NCBI RefSeq assembly: GCF_003491345.1
Contig: NZ_CP025513.1
Coordinates: 310,001 to 374,000 of the forward strand
Reading direction: 5' to 3'
Source of the DNA: Neorhizobium sp. SOG26
Lineage (GTDB): Bacteria > Pseudomonadota > Alphaproteobacteria > Rhizobiales > Rhizobiaceae
Length of the DNA stretch: 64,000 bases
Shown here in pieces: positions 1 to 9,054 of this stretch (position 1 is its first letter; each line of letters begins with the position of its first letter). The translations under genes were made by a program, and so were the position numbers. The notes beneath the pieces were generated by a model that searched no databases, had not been told where the DNA came from, and saw only the letters and a list, made by a program, of their open reading frames with translations.

Positions 1-31
1 TTCGAGTACAAGCGCAAGGAAGGCCTTGATC

Positions 32-565
32 ATGCAAATAAGCTCTATCAGAGCGACGCAAGCAGATCGCTCCCGCGCAATCAATAGCCGGCTGAAGGCG
101 ATCCTTCTCCTCATCGGTCAGCTGAACTATACATGGACCAACACCGAAAGCCTTCTGATTCACATGATCGCCGGCCTGGCGAGAGTGGATAAGGAGACAG
201 CGATCGTGATATTCCTGACGCTCAACACGACGCGTGCGAGAATTGATGTGGTCGACAGGCTCGCCAAGATGCAAAAAACGCCTTCTGCATGCCGTCATGA
301 CGTTCTAGGCGCGACTCAGCGGCTGGCGGACGAGGCAAAACTTCGCAACAAGTATAACCATTGCATATACTCGTTCGACCCCGACAGTGGGCAAGGCATC
401 ACGCAGTCAATGCGCATCTTCGAGAGTCGCGAAGAAATCAAATATGGGAAGGTAGAAAAGCTCGATGGTGCGGAGATCGAGCGCATCCGCGCAAGCATCG
501 ACGCCTTGGTCGCCATCAATCGCACATTCTGGGACATCACGGAGCGCTACGGCTTCCCAAACTAG
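32..565 (+). CDS. Hypothetical protein, 177 aa
   Basis: Soluble, mostly helical protein that I do not recognise. No signal peptide or membrane segment is visible; the middle contains LRNKYNHCIYSF followed by a charged C-terminal half. I chose the ATG at 32 because a GGAAGG ribosome-binding site lies about eight bases upstream; a TTG six bases earlier is possible. Another plus-strand frame is open from the window edge to a stop at 84, so the end of a preceding gene may overlap this start. No function can be inferred from the neighbours, which are transposon debris. Confidence 0.6.
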   Translation: MQISSIRATQADRSRAINSRLKAILLLIGQLNYTWTNTESLLIHMIAGLARVDKETAIVIFLTLNTTRARIDVVDRLAKMQKTPSACRHDVLGATQRLADEAKLRNKYNHCIYSFDPDSGQGITQSMRIFESREEIKYGKVEKLDGAEIERIRASIDALVAINRTFWDITERYGFPN

Positions 566-596
566 GCTCCGGGTCGAGTGTATCTGCCATCAGCTC

Positions 597-818
597 TTAA
601 GCGAGAACATAGGCCTCGAGGACGGCAGCAACGAAGACTTCCCTTACCTCCTCCGCAGACCCATGTCGCGTTGCGGCGGCGGCCCATTTTAGAGTTGCAA
701 GTTCCCTGTAGACGCCAGCCTCTGGCTAGCGGGTCGTGAGGAAGGCAACCGCTTCTACAGGTCCTCTGACAGCCTCGGAGGCACCATAGCCGATCCTGAC
801 AAGGACAGGCCTGCTCCA
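597..818 (-). pseudogene. DUF982 protein remnant
   Basis: Reading the minus strand from 818 gives WSRPVLVRIGYGASEAVRGP, then EAVAFLTTR, a TAG in place of an expected Trp codon, and a continuation ending EVFVAAVLEAYVLA with a TAA at 599-597. This is the layout of the short DUF982 proteins that are abundant in rhizobia (PV-V-G-G near the start, EA-VL at the end). A second stop lies two codons before the recognisable part, so the N-terminus is also lost. DUF982 proteins have no established function. Confidence 0.6.
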
Positions 819-967
819 ACTCTAACAACAACACGCTATTCTCGACCTCGGCGAATATCATGATCCCTCCTCTAGGTGACTTAACATGCCATAGCCCCTG
901 GATCGCGGGCAACCGCCGCGGTAATCCCCCCGTTCTTAACGGGGCTCCGGAGTAGCATTCACGCGGC

Positions 968-1583
968 TGTCAATCGGCGGGGAATGTACGTCGGCAAACA
1001 GAAGGTGCTGATTGGAGAAGACCTCTCGGAGCGGCTGGACGTCGTACCCGCGAAGTTCCGCGTCATCGTCACCCGCCGGCCGACATATCCCTTCAAAAAC
1101 GAAGACGGTGTCATCAGGCTCTCGCGCCCGCGCACGTCATCGAGGGCGGCATTCCAACGGAAGCACTCCTGGCCTAGATTGCGGTCTCGAAGTACGTCGA
1201 CGGTCTGCCACTCTATAGGCATGCTCCAGACAAGGTCGATCTTAACCGCAAGCTGATGGCGCAATGGATGGGCAAGCTCGGCTTCGAGCTCGATATCTTA
1301 GCTGACTACATTCTCGCCGAGATCAAAAAGGCTGAGCGGATCTTCGCTGATGAGACGACGCTGCCAACGCTCGCACCCGGACCCGGATCGTCCAAGACGG
1401 CCTCGCTATGGGCTTATGCGCGGGATGACAGACATTCGGTGGCAGTGCCCCCCGGTGGTCGACTATCGCTTCGAAGATAGCCGCGCGTGCGATCGCGTCG
1501 CCCGGCATCTGAGTGGCTATCGCGTTATTCTGCAGGGCGACGGGCGACCTCATGCGCTCATGCCGTGGAACTGCGCCGCCTGA
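968..1583 (+). pseudogene. IS66-family transposase (TnpC) fragment
   Basis: Three frames in succession spell out the central part of an IS66 TnpC: GEDLSERLDVVPAKFRVIVTRRP, then IPTEALLA*IAVSKYVDGLPLYR, then LMAQWMGKLGFELDILADYI-AERIFADETTLPTLAPG, then DYRFEDSRA-VARHLSGYRVILQGDG. Both ends of the transposase and the accessory tnpA/tnpB genes are missing, and there are at least two frameshifts plus one stop. It is a dead internal fragment, not an active element. Confidence 0.85.
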
Positions 1584-1971
1584 ACGGCCTCAGCTTGCCG
1601 TTTACTGTTCATTGGACGTCGCGCTACTTGTAGTGGGAATGCACGTGGGGCGTCGAAAGACTTGGGAAGATGATGATTCCGAGCTAGACTCAAACTAGGC
1701 CGATTTACCAGTTCTGGTCTCGGCAAAAGCAAAGCAGTCATGCAATTAGGCACACCGAAAACCTTACCGAAGCTCTTGCTACCTCTTTGGCCGTTGGTCC
1801 ATCTTAAGGGCGCGAGTGCCGAGACGGCGAAACCCATCTGCGCCATGGTCTTGAGGCGCGAGGCAAAGATCAAAGATGCGTGCGCGTCGCTGCAGCGGTG
1901 GACACGCAGACTTTTCAGCCTGAACATCTTGCCTGCGGAGAGAACGTAAAACCACCCGTTCGCGCGACTGC
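1584..1971. other. No recognisable gene (388 bp)
   Basis: Between the IS66 fragment and the methyltransferase stop. A minus-strand open frame (1927-1550) exists, but its product resembles nothing I know and it runs into the IS66 remnant. I see no inverted repeats or RNA signals. Confidence 0.4.
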
Positions 1972-2874
1972 TTATGGCTTCCTCGCCACCCAGGCCACTG
2001 CACCCGCCATCTGAGCTATTGGATGCATGAGCGCCTGTTCGTCCGGTCTCCGCCGTTCATGGAGCCAAACCTGCGCAGCCTTAGGGGCAAGATACCAGCC
2101 ATAAATCAGCCAGCACAAGCCACCCACGAGACGTGTTGCCTTGTTTCCCATTTCCAACATAGCGCGGAAACCCGGCCATTTCGTCTCGGGCCAAATCTGG
2201 ATCGGGCTAAGACCCGCAAGACTGAGGGTCATGAAGATGCCATAGGGCGTCATGTGATAGTAACTTGAGTCGTGCCAGGGTTCCAGGAAGGACGCTGAGC
2301 CAAGGCACAGGCCTCCAGGCTTTAGGACCCGCGCAACCTCTTTAGAGGCAAGCTGCGGAAAAGCTAGGTGCTCCCATACGGCTGATGCATAGACGACGTC
2401 GAAGGTTTCATCCTGGAAAGGAAGGACATGAGCGTCACACAGAAGGTCGGGGCCGCCATGCATCTGAAGCCAATCATGAACGCGGTCTACAGCGACGTCG
2501 ACCCCAATGTAGTGGATACCACGCTCCTTCATCCAGCGGCGCATCTGCGCGCCGCCACAGCCAATTTCCAGAACTTTACTTCCAGCGGGGACGTCGCTCA
2601 GGCGGTCTTCATGCGCGCGGTCGAGATGATAAATCCCGCGGCGTGACTGTCCCCGCCTCGGTGGAAACCGGAGGATCTCGGCCTCCGAGATTGCCGCCGG
2701 AGTCAGGCTACCGGCAGGCCACGAGAAACTGACGGTTCCGCCGGCAAGCGGCATGAGCTTCGGACGGCCATCTTCCTGAGCAAATTGGCGCCCGCATTCC
2801 TCACATTGCTCCAACGAGGACAGATTGCCGCGGCAATCGGGACAGGCTAGGCGATCATCGGCGACCGAGATCAT
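1972..2874 (-). CDS. SAM-dependent methyltransferase with N-terminal zinc ribbon
   Basis: 300-residue class I methyltransferase of the methyltransferase-11 type. The N-terminus carries a Trm112-like zinc ribbon (CPDCRGNLSSLEQCEECGRQF, four Cys at about residues 10-27). The SAM-binding motif VLEIGCGGAQMRRW follows, then GVDV, and later a VVYASAVWEHL helix and a VLKPGG loop typical of the fold. The ATG at 2874 is preferred because it starts just before the zinc ribbon; a longer frame upstream adds unconvincing sequence. Proteins of this layout often sit in polysaccharide or lipid gene clusters, but no such cluster is preserved here. Substrate unknown. Confidence 0.8.
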   Translation of the reverse strand: MISVADDRLACPDCRGNLSSLEQCEECGRQFAQEDGRPKLMPLAGGTVSFSWPAGSLTPAAISEAEILRFPPRRGQSRRGIYHLDRAHEDRLSDVPAGSKVLEIGCGGAQMRRWMKERGIHYIGVDVAVDRVHDWLQMHGGPDLLCDAHVLPFQDETFDVVYASAVWEHLAFPQLASKEVARVLKPGGLCLGSASFLEPWHDSSYYHMTPYGIFMTLSLAGLSPIQIWPETKWPGFRAMLEMGNKATRLVGGLCWLIYGWYLAPKAAQVWLHERRRPDEQALMHPIAQMAGAVAWVARKP

Positions 2875-3474
2875 GCCGACCTCCCACAGTGGCATTCGCG
2901 AGCACGATTCTGCATTTGAAAGAGCACCTCCACACGCCAAGGTGGTCGGGATCAGTATCCTCGTCCAGACGCTAGTAGCAGAGACCGACGATGATCAACT
3001 CTGTTCTTTGGCGAGTTACAAAGGTGGCGTTACGCCAAACGGCTTAACCAGACCGCCTGGTTCCAGAAAGGGGTACTCGCTTTCCCTTAAGTCGATGTTG
3101 CGCTACGACTTATTGATCTTCCACTGCTGTCGCACAGTTGGTTCGTTGTCAAGCTTGGAAACCGGACGCCTCAGGTCATTGGAGTGGTCGTCCCCACTTC
3201 ACCGGACATGTCGGTTAGTTTGATCTAACTCTGATGAACTGCCGAGGGGAAGCCATCTTGAGCTCAGAATGGAGATGGATTTCGTTGTAGATGCTATGGA
3301 AGAGCCCCCGGGTCGTCCGCTTCATCGACAACGAGAGGCCTCCGATGAACGAGAACGCCAAGTCCAGCGTGTCAGTGTATGCAGCCATTTAGCTGAGCAA
3401 ATTGACATGGCTAGTTACAGTGCTTTCCCCAAGCTCAGATCGCGTAAAGCTTCGGCAGCTTCGTGGCAGCGATA
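2875..3474. other. Intergenic region without a recognisable gene (600 bp)
   Basis: Open frames exist on the plus strand (2825-3223 and 3269-3517), but their products lack any family resemblance. The segment ends exactly at the left terminal repeat of the IS3-type element. It may be old IS or island debris. Confidence 0.4.
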
Positions 3475-3500
3475 TGAACCGCGCCGGGTTGCCGGAGACC
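3475..3500. repeat. Left terminal inverted repeat of the IS3-type element
   Basis: Starts TGAACCGCGCCGGGT and continues to GGAGACC. It is the reverse complement of 4765-4791 apart from one extra base in the right copy. Confidence 0.85.
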
Positions 3501-3522
3501 CAACTCGTGAGAAGTAGGGTCT

Positions 3523-3852
3523 ATGACAAGCAAGGCGACGAGCACGTTTTCTCCTGAAGTCCGCGCCCGCGCCGTTCGGATGGTGACGGAACATGAAGCA
3601 GAACACCCATCGCGCTGGGCAGCGGTATCATCGATAGCGGCAAAGATCGGCTGCTCGGCGCACGCCCTCCGTTAATAGGTGAAGAAGGCCGAGGTCAACA
3701 GCGGCAAGCGTGCAGGTTTGCCGAGTGACGTGGCGGAGAAGATGAAGGCTCTGGAGCGGGAGAACCGAGAACTTCGTCAGGCGAACGAGATTCTGCGCAA
3801 AGCCTCGGCGTATTTTGCCCAGGCGGAGCTCGACCGCTCACTGAAGCGATGA
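3523..3852 (+). pseudogene. IS3-family orfA (transposase N-terminal part), interrupted
   Basis: Encodes the helix-turn-helix and leucine-zipper subunit of an IS3 transposase: [14 protein letters not shown] at the start, [13 protein letters not shown] in the HTH, and the zipper [20 protein letters not shown] near the end. Two consecutive stop codons (TAA TAG, 3673-3678) sit where family members read EW, so the protein is cut in half. The final TGA overlaps the orfB ATG by one base pair step (ATGA), in the position where IS3 elements normally frameshift. Confidence 0.85.
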
Positions 3853-4752
3853 TTTCCTTCATCGACGAACCCCGCTCGGTGCTCGGGGTCGAGCCGATCT
3901 GCAGACTGCTGCCGATTGCCCCGTCCACCTATTATGAAGTCCTCGCCAAGCGCACGGACATGGATCGCTTGTCGGCCAGTGCCCGGAGCGACATGGCCAT
4001 GAAGATCGAGATACGCCGGGTGTTTAATGAGAACTTCCAGGTCTATGGCGTGCAGAAAGTCTGGCGGCAGTTGCAGCGAGAAGGTTACGACATCGCCCGC
4101 TGCACCGTCGCTCGGCTTATGAGAATGATGGGGCTTCAAGGCGTCATTCGCGGCAAGCCAGTCAAAACCACTGTGACGGACAAGTCCGCTCGATGCCCGC
4201 TGGACCGGGTGAACCGACATTTCTTCGCTCCAGCGCCAAAGATGCTGTGGTTATCCGATTTCACCTATGTCGCGACCTGGCAGGGCTTCGTTTACGTGGC
4301 CTTCGTCATTGATGCCTTCGCCCGCCGCATCGTCGGCTGGCGGGCAAGCCGGACGGCGCACGCGAGTTTCGTGCTCGATGCCTCGACCAAGGCGCTTCAT
4401 GATCGGCGGCCTGTCCAACGCGGCGGGCTGGTTCATCATTCCGACCGCGGCTCGCAATATGTGTCCATTCGCTTTCCGAACGGCTGGCGGAGGCAGGCAT
4501 CGAGCCGGCGGGCGGTAGCGTTGGCGGTTCTTATGACAACGCGCTGGCCGGAACGATCAACGGCCTTTAGAAGGCCGAGATCATCCGTCGCCGAGGACCT
4601 TGGCGCAACTTCGAAGCCGTGGGGTTCGCACACTCGAATGGGTTGACTGGTTCAACAACAGGCGTCACTTGGAGCCCATCGCAAATATTCCGCCAGCCGA
4701 AGCTGAGGAGCGATCCTACCCCATCCTGAACGCGCCAGCCATGGCCGCATAA
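3849..4752 (+). pseudogene. IS3-family orfB (DDE transposase), frameshifted
   Basis: The first about 200 codons are intact: an HTH_21-like FIDEPRSVLGVEPICRLLPIAPSTYY, then the integrase core with WLSDFTYVATWQGFVYVAFVIDAFARRIVGW (first Asp) and HHSDRGSQYVSIR (second Asp). After about 4460 the reading moves to another frame (LAEAGIEPAGGSVGGSYDNALAGTING), hits a TAG, and shifts again to the terminal EWVDWFNNRRHLEPIANIPPAEAEE. The final catalytic Glu region is therefore out of frame. Confidence 0.85.
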
Positions 4753-4764
4753 CTTAAACCAAAC

Positions 4765-4791
4765 GGTCTCCGGTAGACCCGGCGCGGTTCA
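4765..4791. repeat. Right terminal inverted repeat of the IS3-type element
   Basis: Begins GGTCTCCGG and ends GGCGCGGTTCA. It mirrors 3475-3500 and lies 13 bases after the orfB stop. Confidence 0.85.
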
Positions 4792-4935
4792 GGCGCGCCC
4801 CAATCGAAGTTCTGAAAATCGCCATCACAGACCAGCCTTCGAAGCCCAGGGAGCTTCTCCTGCGGATGCCGCATCGTGCACTTAGTTCAGCTAGGCCCGC
4901 GGACTAGTGGTCGCGGTCTGGTTCTAAACTCGAGG

Positions 4936-5644
4936 ATTTGGGCCTGCAGAAACAACGAACCGTCTGCACGACGACCTCCTCGATCAGGGAGAGATGTGCT
5001 GCCCGAACCGGGTCACGCGTCTGACCCGTCTCGCCGGGATCAAGGCGCAGATCGGCTACAAACGCCGTCCCGGCATCTATGGCGGCAGGCCTGCCGTCGC
5101 TATACAACACGCTCGACCGGCAATTCGATGTAGCGGCTCCTTCAAGGCCTGGGGTGAGGCCGGAAGCGCCACCGGTTCGAGTGCAGGCCGAACGACATCA
5201 CCTACATCCGAACCTACGCGGGTTTCGCTTACCTTGCGGTCGTCATCGATCTCGCGCCGGGTGTTGCAGGCCCTGCTCATGGCGGTGTGGCGACGCAAGC
5301 CGAAGGACAAGGTGCTGATCCACTCGGACCAGGGTTCGCAGTTCACGAGCATGGATCGGGCCTCGTTCCTCAGGCACCACAATCTGGTTCACTCGATGAG
5401 CCAACGCGGCAACTGCCATGACAATGCGGTGGCCGAGAGCTTCTTCAATCTTCTGAAGCGAGAGAGTATACGTCGCAGGGTCTACCGTTCAGGTGATGAA
5501 GCTCGCCAGGACGTGTTCGACTACATCGAGATGTTCTACAACCCGAAGCGCAAGCACGTCAGAAACGGTATGCTGTCGCCCGTAGAGTTCGAGAAGCAGC
5601 AGAAAATTTAACCCGAAGGTGTCTACGAAACTCGGGGCTATTCA
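4936..5644 (+). pseudogene. Second IS3-family transposase fragment with right end
   Basis: A different IS3-group orfB. Its C-terminal half is intact (IHSDQGSQFTSMD, MSQRGNCHDNAVAESFFNLLKRE, YIEMFYNPKRKH, LSPVEFE, stop at 5611), so the second Asp and the Glu region are present. The upstream half is spread over three frames (RVTRLTRLAGIKAQIGYKRRPGIYGG, then RQFDVAAP, then TYIRTYAGFAYLAVVIDL), so the first Asp region is broken. The presumed right end GTGTCTACGAAACTCGGGGC runs to 5644. No matching left end was found, so this is a 5'-truncated copy. Confidence 0.8.
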
Positions 5645-5703
5645 GCAGGCGTTAAGGTCGGGATCAGCAAACGGTTCTAACAGACGCCTAAATTCAAGAC
5701 CTG

Positions 5704-5730
5704 AAGGGAGCCAGTGGCTCCCTTCTTTTT
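5704..5730 (+). terminator. Rho-independent terminator
   Basis: Perfect 9-bp stem (AAGGGAGCC / GGCTCCCTT) with a 3-base loop, followed by CTTTTT on the plus strand. It lies between the IS3 fragment and the 3' end of the convergent lysE-type gene and would stop transcripts leaving the IS region. Confidence 0.8.
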
Positions 5731-5734
5731 AGGA

Positions 5735-6379
5735 TCATTCAACCACAACGGTATGCTGGACAAATGGATGCTGCGAATGCTGAGCCAGGTTGCTGAATGA
5801 AATGGTGCACAGCAATCCAGCGGCAGCCCGTCTAAATAGACCGAGATGCCGCGTTGCGAATGCTCTAGGTCTCGGCATCGCAAGTGCGGTCGCAACAAGA
5901 GAATACCAAAGTAGGTTCATCGCGGTAATGGTGAGAGCCAGACCAGTGACCGCGGGGGCCTGCCGAGAGGCTGCTTCGCTCGTCAGCAAGTTTAGAGCGA
6001 AGATGGGTGTCATCGGTGATGAGATAGCCGTGGCAACACCTGCTGCCAGAAGCGCTACCATAGACACTCGGCTAGACTTGGATCCGGCTTGCCCCATCGG
6101 TGCTCTTAGAAGCACGAAGGCCATCATGAGCAGCGCCAAAGATCCGAGTTGCTGAAGTGTCGCCAACGGGATGGCTGAGATGGCATTGGTGGTGATTGCG
6201 CCGATCAGCACCACCGTTGCGCCTGCTCCAGCGCTCGCGCCGACAACGAACGGTGTGGCTTTTGCAACCCCGCTCTCGGCAGCGAGGCTGGCCGTCGTAA
6301 TCATGATCGAACCTGGGACCATAAGCACGGCAAAATAGGCCAACAGGAGCTGAAGCGTTACGCTCTGGATCGGAAACAT
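5735..6379 (-). CDS. LysE/RhtB-family exporter
   Basis: Membrane protein of 214 residues of the LysE/RhtB amino-acid exporter type. The start is characteristic (LLAYFAVLMVPGSIMITTASLAAESGV), followed by further hydrophobic helices and FALNLLTSEAASRQAP in the middle. The usual family length is 200-215. The ATG at 6379 is chosen because GGTGGAG lies eight bases upstream and the family sequence starts there; a longer frame reaching 6838 runs through the divergent regulator and is not credible. It is divergent from the LuxR-type gene at 6536, which probably controls it. Substrate unknown. Confidence 0.8.
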   Translation of the reverse strand: MFPIQSVTLQLLLAYFAVLMVPGSIMITTASLAAESGVAKATPFVVGASAGAGATVVLIGAITTNAISAIPLATLQQLGSLALLMMAFVLLRAPMGQAGSKSSRVSMVALLAAGVATAISSPMTPIFALNLLTSEAASRQAPAVTGLALTITAMNLLWYSLVATALAMPRPRAFATRHLGLFRRAAAGLLCTISFSNLAQHSQHPFVQHTVVVE

Positions 6380-6535
6380 GCCCGCATCTCCACCATGTCT
6401 GCGCAGCAGATCCTGATCCAACCACATCCCGTTTCCTGAGGCATCATACGTTCGGGTGAGGCAGCAAAATTGTCTGCGGCATGCTCTGGTGGTAATGTCG
6501 GCCATGCGAGGCGATATGGGGTCTGGGAGACTTCC

Positions 6536-7702
6536 ATGGGTGAGACGCTGTCCGATCATCAGCTCTCTGAACTGATCGGGTTGATCTACGACTGTGCGCT
6601 CGAACCATCCCGATGGGTTGAGGCGATGGAAGCCATTGGTCGCGCCTTTCGCAGCGACGCCCTTATCCTTACACTCAATGACCTCAAAGATGGTCGTGCA
6701 CTGATCGATTATTCTCTCGGATGGACGCCAGAGTGGAGACAACGACGCGATCAGCATCTGCCGGAAGTGAATGCCTGCCTGATTGAGTGGTTCTCTAATG
6801 GCTCGTCTCTGGATGAACCCTTCGTGGCGTCGCGCCACCTCTCAAGCGAATATATTGCCCAGTCGCCTTACGTGCGGGAAGTGCTAGACCCGCTGGGTTT
6901 TTCGGACGTCATGCACCTTTTCCTGATGAGAACTCCGGAGCAGGTCTCAGAACTTGTCGTCATGCATCACCAGAGCTTCGGGACCGCGACCGACCATGAG
7001 ATCCGGCTAAGCGCTCTCTTGCTGCCGCACCTGCGAAGGGCGGTGACGATTAGCGGTTTACTGGAGGCGAAGGAGTTGGAAAAAGACCGTCTCGTTGAAG
7101 CGCTTGACCAAGTCGATATTGGAGTAATCCTCGCCTCCGAAGACGGCTCGATCCTCCACTCCAACAGGATGGCAACAGAAACTTTGAGGGAGGGAACTAC
7201 ACTCGTGGATGACCGCGGAACCCTTGCCGCGACCAATCCCTCAGCTACTCGAGAGTTACGCAAGGCAATCAAATGCGCTGCCCATGATCGCGCCAGCTTG
7301 GGTCATGCAGGCATCTCCGTCAAGCTGGGATCGGGCAGCTTGAGGTCGCTATCTGCCCACGTGCTCCCTTTAGAGCGCCGACATCTCGGCAACGGCAACC
7401 TACCACAGGCGGTCGCCGCCGTATTCATTGGGAAGCCGCCAAGGTGGCAGACCGCAGCAGAAGCGGTTGCTGTGGAGTTCGGCCTCACCGTGGCCGAGAA
7501 GCGGCTTTTGTTCGTGTTGTTATCCGGGAGCCCGCTTGCGGAAGCCGCACGTGCGCTTGGCGTTTCCCCCAATACCGCAAAGACCCACTTGAGCAGCATC
7601 TTTTCCAAGACAGGCGTTCATCGACAGTCGGAGCTACCGAGATTAGCGATGCAAGTTGTCGCCTCATACCCAAACATTGGCCGCCAAGGCGACGGGTGCT
7701 GA
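6536..7702 (+). CDS. LuxR-family transcriptional regulator
   Basis: 388-residue regulator. The C-terminal HTH is clear (LTVAEKRLLFVLLSGSPLAEAARALGVSPNTAKTHLSSIFSKTGV). The middle has a PAS-like stretch (LEKDRLVEALDQVDIGVILASEDGSILHSNRMA) and the N-terminal 200 residues are of an uncharacterised kind often seen in stand-alone rhizobial LuxR proteins. No autoinducer-binding or receiver domain is visible. The ATG at 6536 follows GGGAGA. The 156-bp gap to the divergent exporter gene suggests local control. Confidence 0.85.
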   Translation: MGETLSDHQLSELIGLIYDCALEPSRWVEAMEAIGRAFRSDALILTLNDLKDGRALIDYSLGWTPEWRQRRDQHLPEVNACLIEWFSNGSSLDEPFVASRHLSSEYIAQSPYVREVLDPLGFSDVMHLFLMRTPEQVSELVVMHHQSFGTATDHEIRLSALLLPHLRRAVTISGLLEAKELEKDRLVEALDQVDIGVILASEDGSILHSNRMATETLREGTTLVDDRGTLAATNPSATRELRKAIKCAAHDRASLGHAGISVKLGSGSLRSLSAHVLPLERRHLGNGNLPQAVAAVFIGKPPRWQTAAEAVAVEFGLTVAEKRLLFVLLSGSPLAEAARALGVSPNTAKTHLSSIFSKTGVHRQSELPRLAMQVVASYPNIGRQGDGC

Positions 7703-7808
7703 TGTCCAAGCTGCGTGTGGCGCAGTCCCACAATCCCTGCGACCGTAGCGGTGGTTGTCTGCGGATGTCGTCAGATGAGTGCGTCGTCATCAAATCGCCG
7801 CCTGAGGC

Positions 7809-8332
7809 TACCTTCTTGCTTCTCCATTGGGTTGCGCTAGCTGAGTGAGCCTACCTAGCTCAAGGTGTTTCGATGTCCTCACAGAAGCCCTCGCTGTTCA
7901 ATCTCGACCCGGCACCCAAGGTAATCACCTTCGACTGCTACGGCACACTCGTGCAGTGGTACGAGGTGCTTCTTCGCGAGATTGAAACCACGCTCGTAGA
8001 GCATGGAGTTCAAGACGTGGATGCTCCGGCAATTCTCGATAGCTTTTCAGCACAAGGGCGGCGCTTGACGGCCGGGAAGCCGCACCGCCTCTACAAGGAC
8101 ATCTTGCGGAGTGGTTTCAAAGCAGCCTTTCGTGAGCGCGCGGTGCTGCTGAGCGAAGGCGACCTCAACCGTATTGCCGCTTCACCGATAACGATGGAAC
8201 CTCATCCAGATGTTCCGGATGCCCTGCGGCGGCTGCGGGAGCACTACAAGCTGGCAGTCTTCACGAAGTCGGATAACGATCTCATCGCGCCCACAGTGGC
8301 GCGGATTGGTGTCCCTTTCGATTACGTCAAAA
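7809..8332 (+). repeat. Direct repeat, copy 1 (HAD gene 5' part and leader)
   Basis: About 520 bp that match 20829-21352 closely (three differences in the first 70 coding bases). The match includes the upstream leader GCGCTAGCTGA-TGAGCCTACC and ends abruptly after the codons for FDYV. The two copies lie 13 kb apart in the same orientation. Confidence 0.9.
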
Positions 8333-8526
8333 CCGTCAAGTCGACCAGCGTCGACGCATCCTACAATCAAACAACGTTCTACGAGGCTTGGCGCTTGGCC
8401 ATCCAGCGGTACGGCATCTACAATCCGTATACGGGCCGTGCCGCGATCAAGGGCCTGCTGCCGCATGGCCCAAACAATGTTCGAGACGTTCTCGCCGCTC
8501 ACATATTGAAACAAACCGGGTCATAA
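7873..8526 (+). pseudogene. Haloacid dehalogenase type II, 3'-truncated and fused to integrase tail
   Basis: Residues 1 to about 153 are those of a HAD type II dehalogenase (nucleophile in FDCYGTLVQWYE; motif II region FTKSDND), almost the same as the intact gene at 20893. After FDYVKTV the sequence switches to that of a tyrosine recombinase (NNVRDVLAAHILKQTGS) and stops at 8526. The last third of the HAD fold (KPSKQLFEY and the acidic motif) is missing, so activity is unlikely. Two substitutions at conserved-looking sites (FTNSDDD in the intact copy becomes FTKSDND) point to relaxed selection. Confidence 0.8.
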
Positions 8527-8655
8527 GAGCAAGCAAGCTACGCAATCCCGGACACGCCCGACATCGTGCAGCAGCACTATGGGCGCTTCCTGCCGCAGGG
8601 CAAGGCAGCATTGGCGGCGCGTATCCTCAACCAGGTTTGGGAGGCTGCCGCTTAG
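8332..8655 (+). pseudogene. C-terminal remnant of a tyrosine recombinase/integrase
   Basis: In the same frame as the truncated HAD: YGIYNPYTGRAAIKGLLPHG, then PNNVRDVLAAHILKQTGS, a TAA where family members have a Tyr codon, then EQASYAIPDTPDIVQQHYGRFLPQGKAALAARILNQVWEAA and TAG at 8655. The H-x2-R and later H-Y pair fit the last catalytic residues of tyrosine recombinases. The catalytic core upstream is gone, replaced by the HAD segment. Confidence 0.65.
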
Positions 8656-9054
8656 CAGTTGGACGTATCGCCGATCAGCTTCAGGCGGAAGGATTCCGCC
8701 TCCGTCTGAACGATACCGGTTGCCTCTGCCTTGGACGGAATCGAAACGCCGGACTCTCTCTCGTCGTTTTTTTTCGCGCCGAGTATTTCTGCAGGGCCTG
8801 ACTTTGCGCGCTCGATCGCGTCTCATCATCTAACCTGGCGCCACATTTTCGCGGTCCTGCCTGTTGTCGAACAGCGTCCGATATATTGCGGCACGGCTGG
8901 TTCTAGATATCAACGACCAGCCGCGGCAGTAGCGCTCCATTCTCGCCCTTTGCCAACTAAGTCATTGACGACACCGGCAATATGTTGTGCTGGCAGTGGA
9001 GCGTTATTGGATGACGCGTCGGCGCTGATTCATCCCCGCATAATGGAGCCCGTA
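8656..9054. other. Intergenic region (399 bp) with a short hairpin
   Basis: No gene seen. A perfect 8-bp stem (AGGCGGAA / TTCCGCCT, about 8684-8702) could terminate or fold transcripts from upstream. The rest should hold the promoter of the DUF1989 gene, which I cannot place. Confidence 0.4.

Larger units (their letters stand above)
3475..4791 (+). mobile_element. IS3-family insertion sequence, complete ends, defective
   Basis: A 1317-bp element bounded by near-perfect terminal inverted repeats: 3475-3500 begins TGAACCGCGCCGGGT, and 4765-4791 ends with its complement, differing by one inserted base and one or two substitutions. Inside are orfA and orfB in the usual overlapping IS3 order. No convincing target duplication is visible (three flanking bases ATA on the left, GGC on the right). 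Both genes carry stops or frameshifts, so the copy cannot move by itself but could be mobilised by an intact relative. Confidence 0.85.

Noticed and set aside
562..912. Minus-strand frame of 116 codons
   Set aside because: The DUF982-like reading is in a different minus-strand frame of the same segment; this one has no family resemblance.
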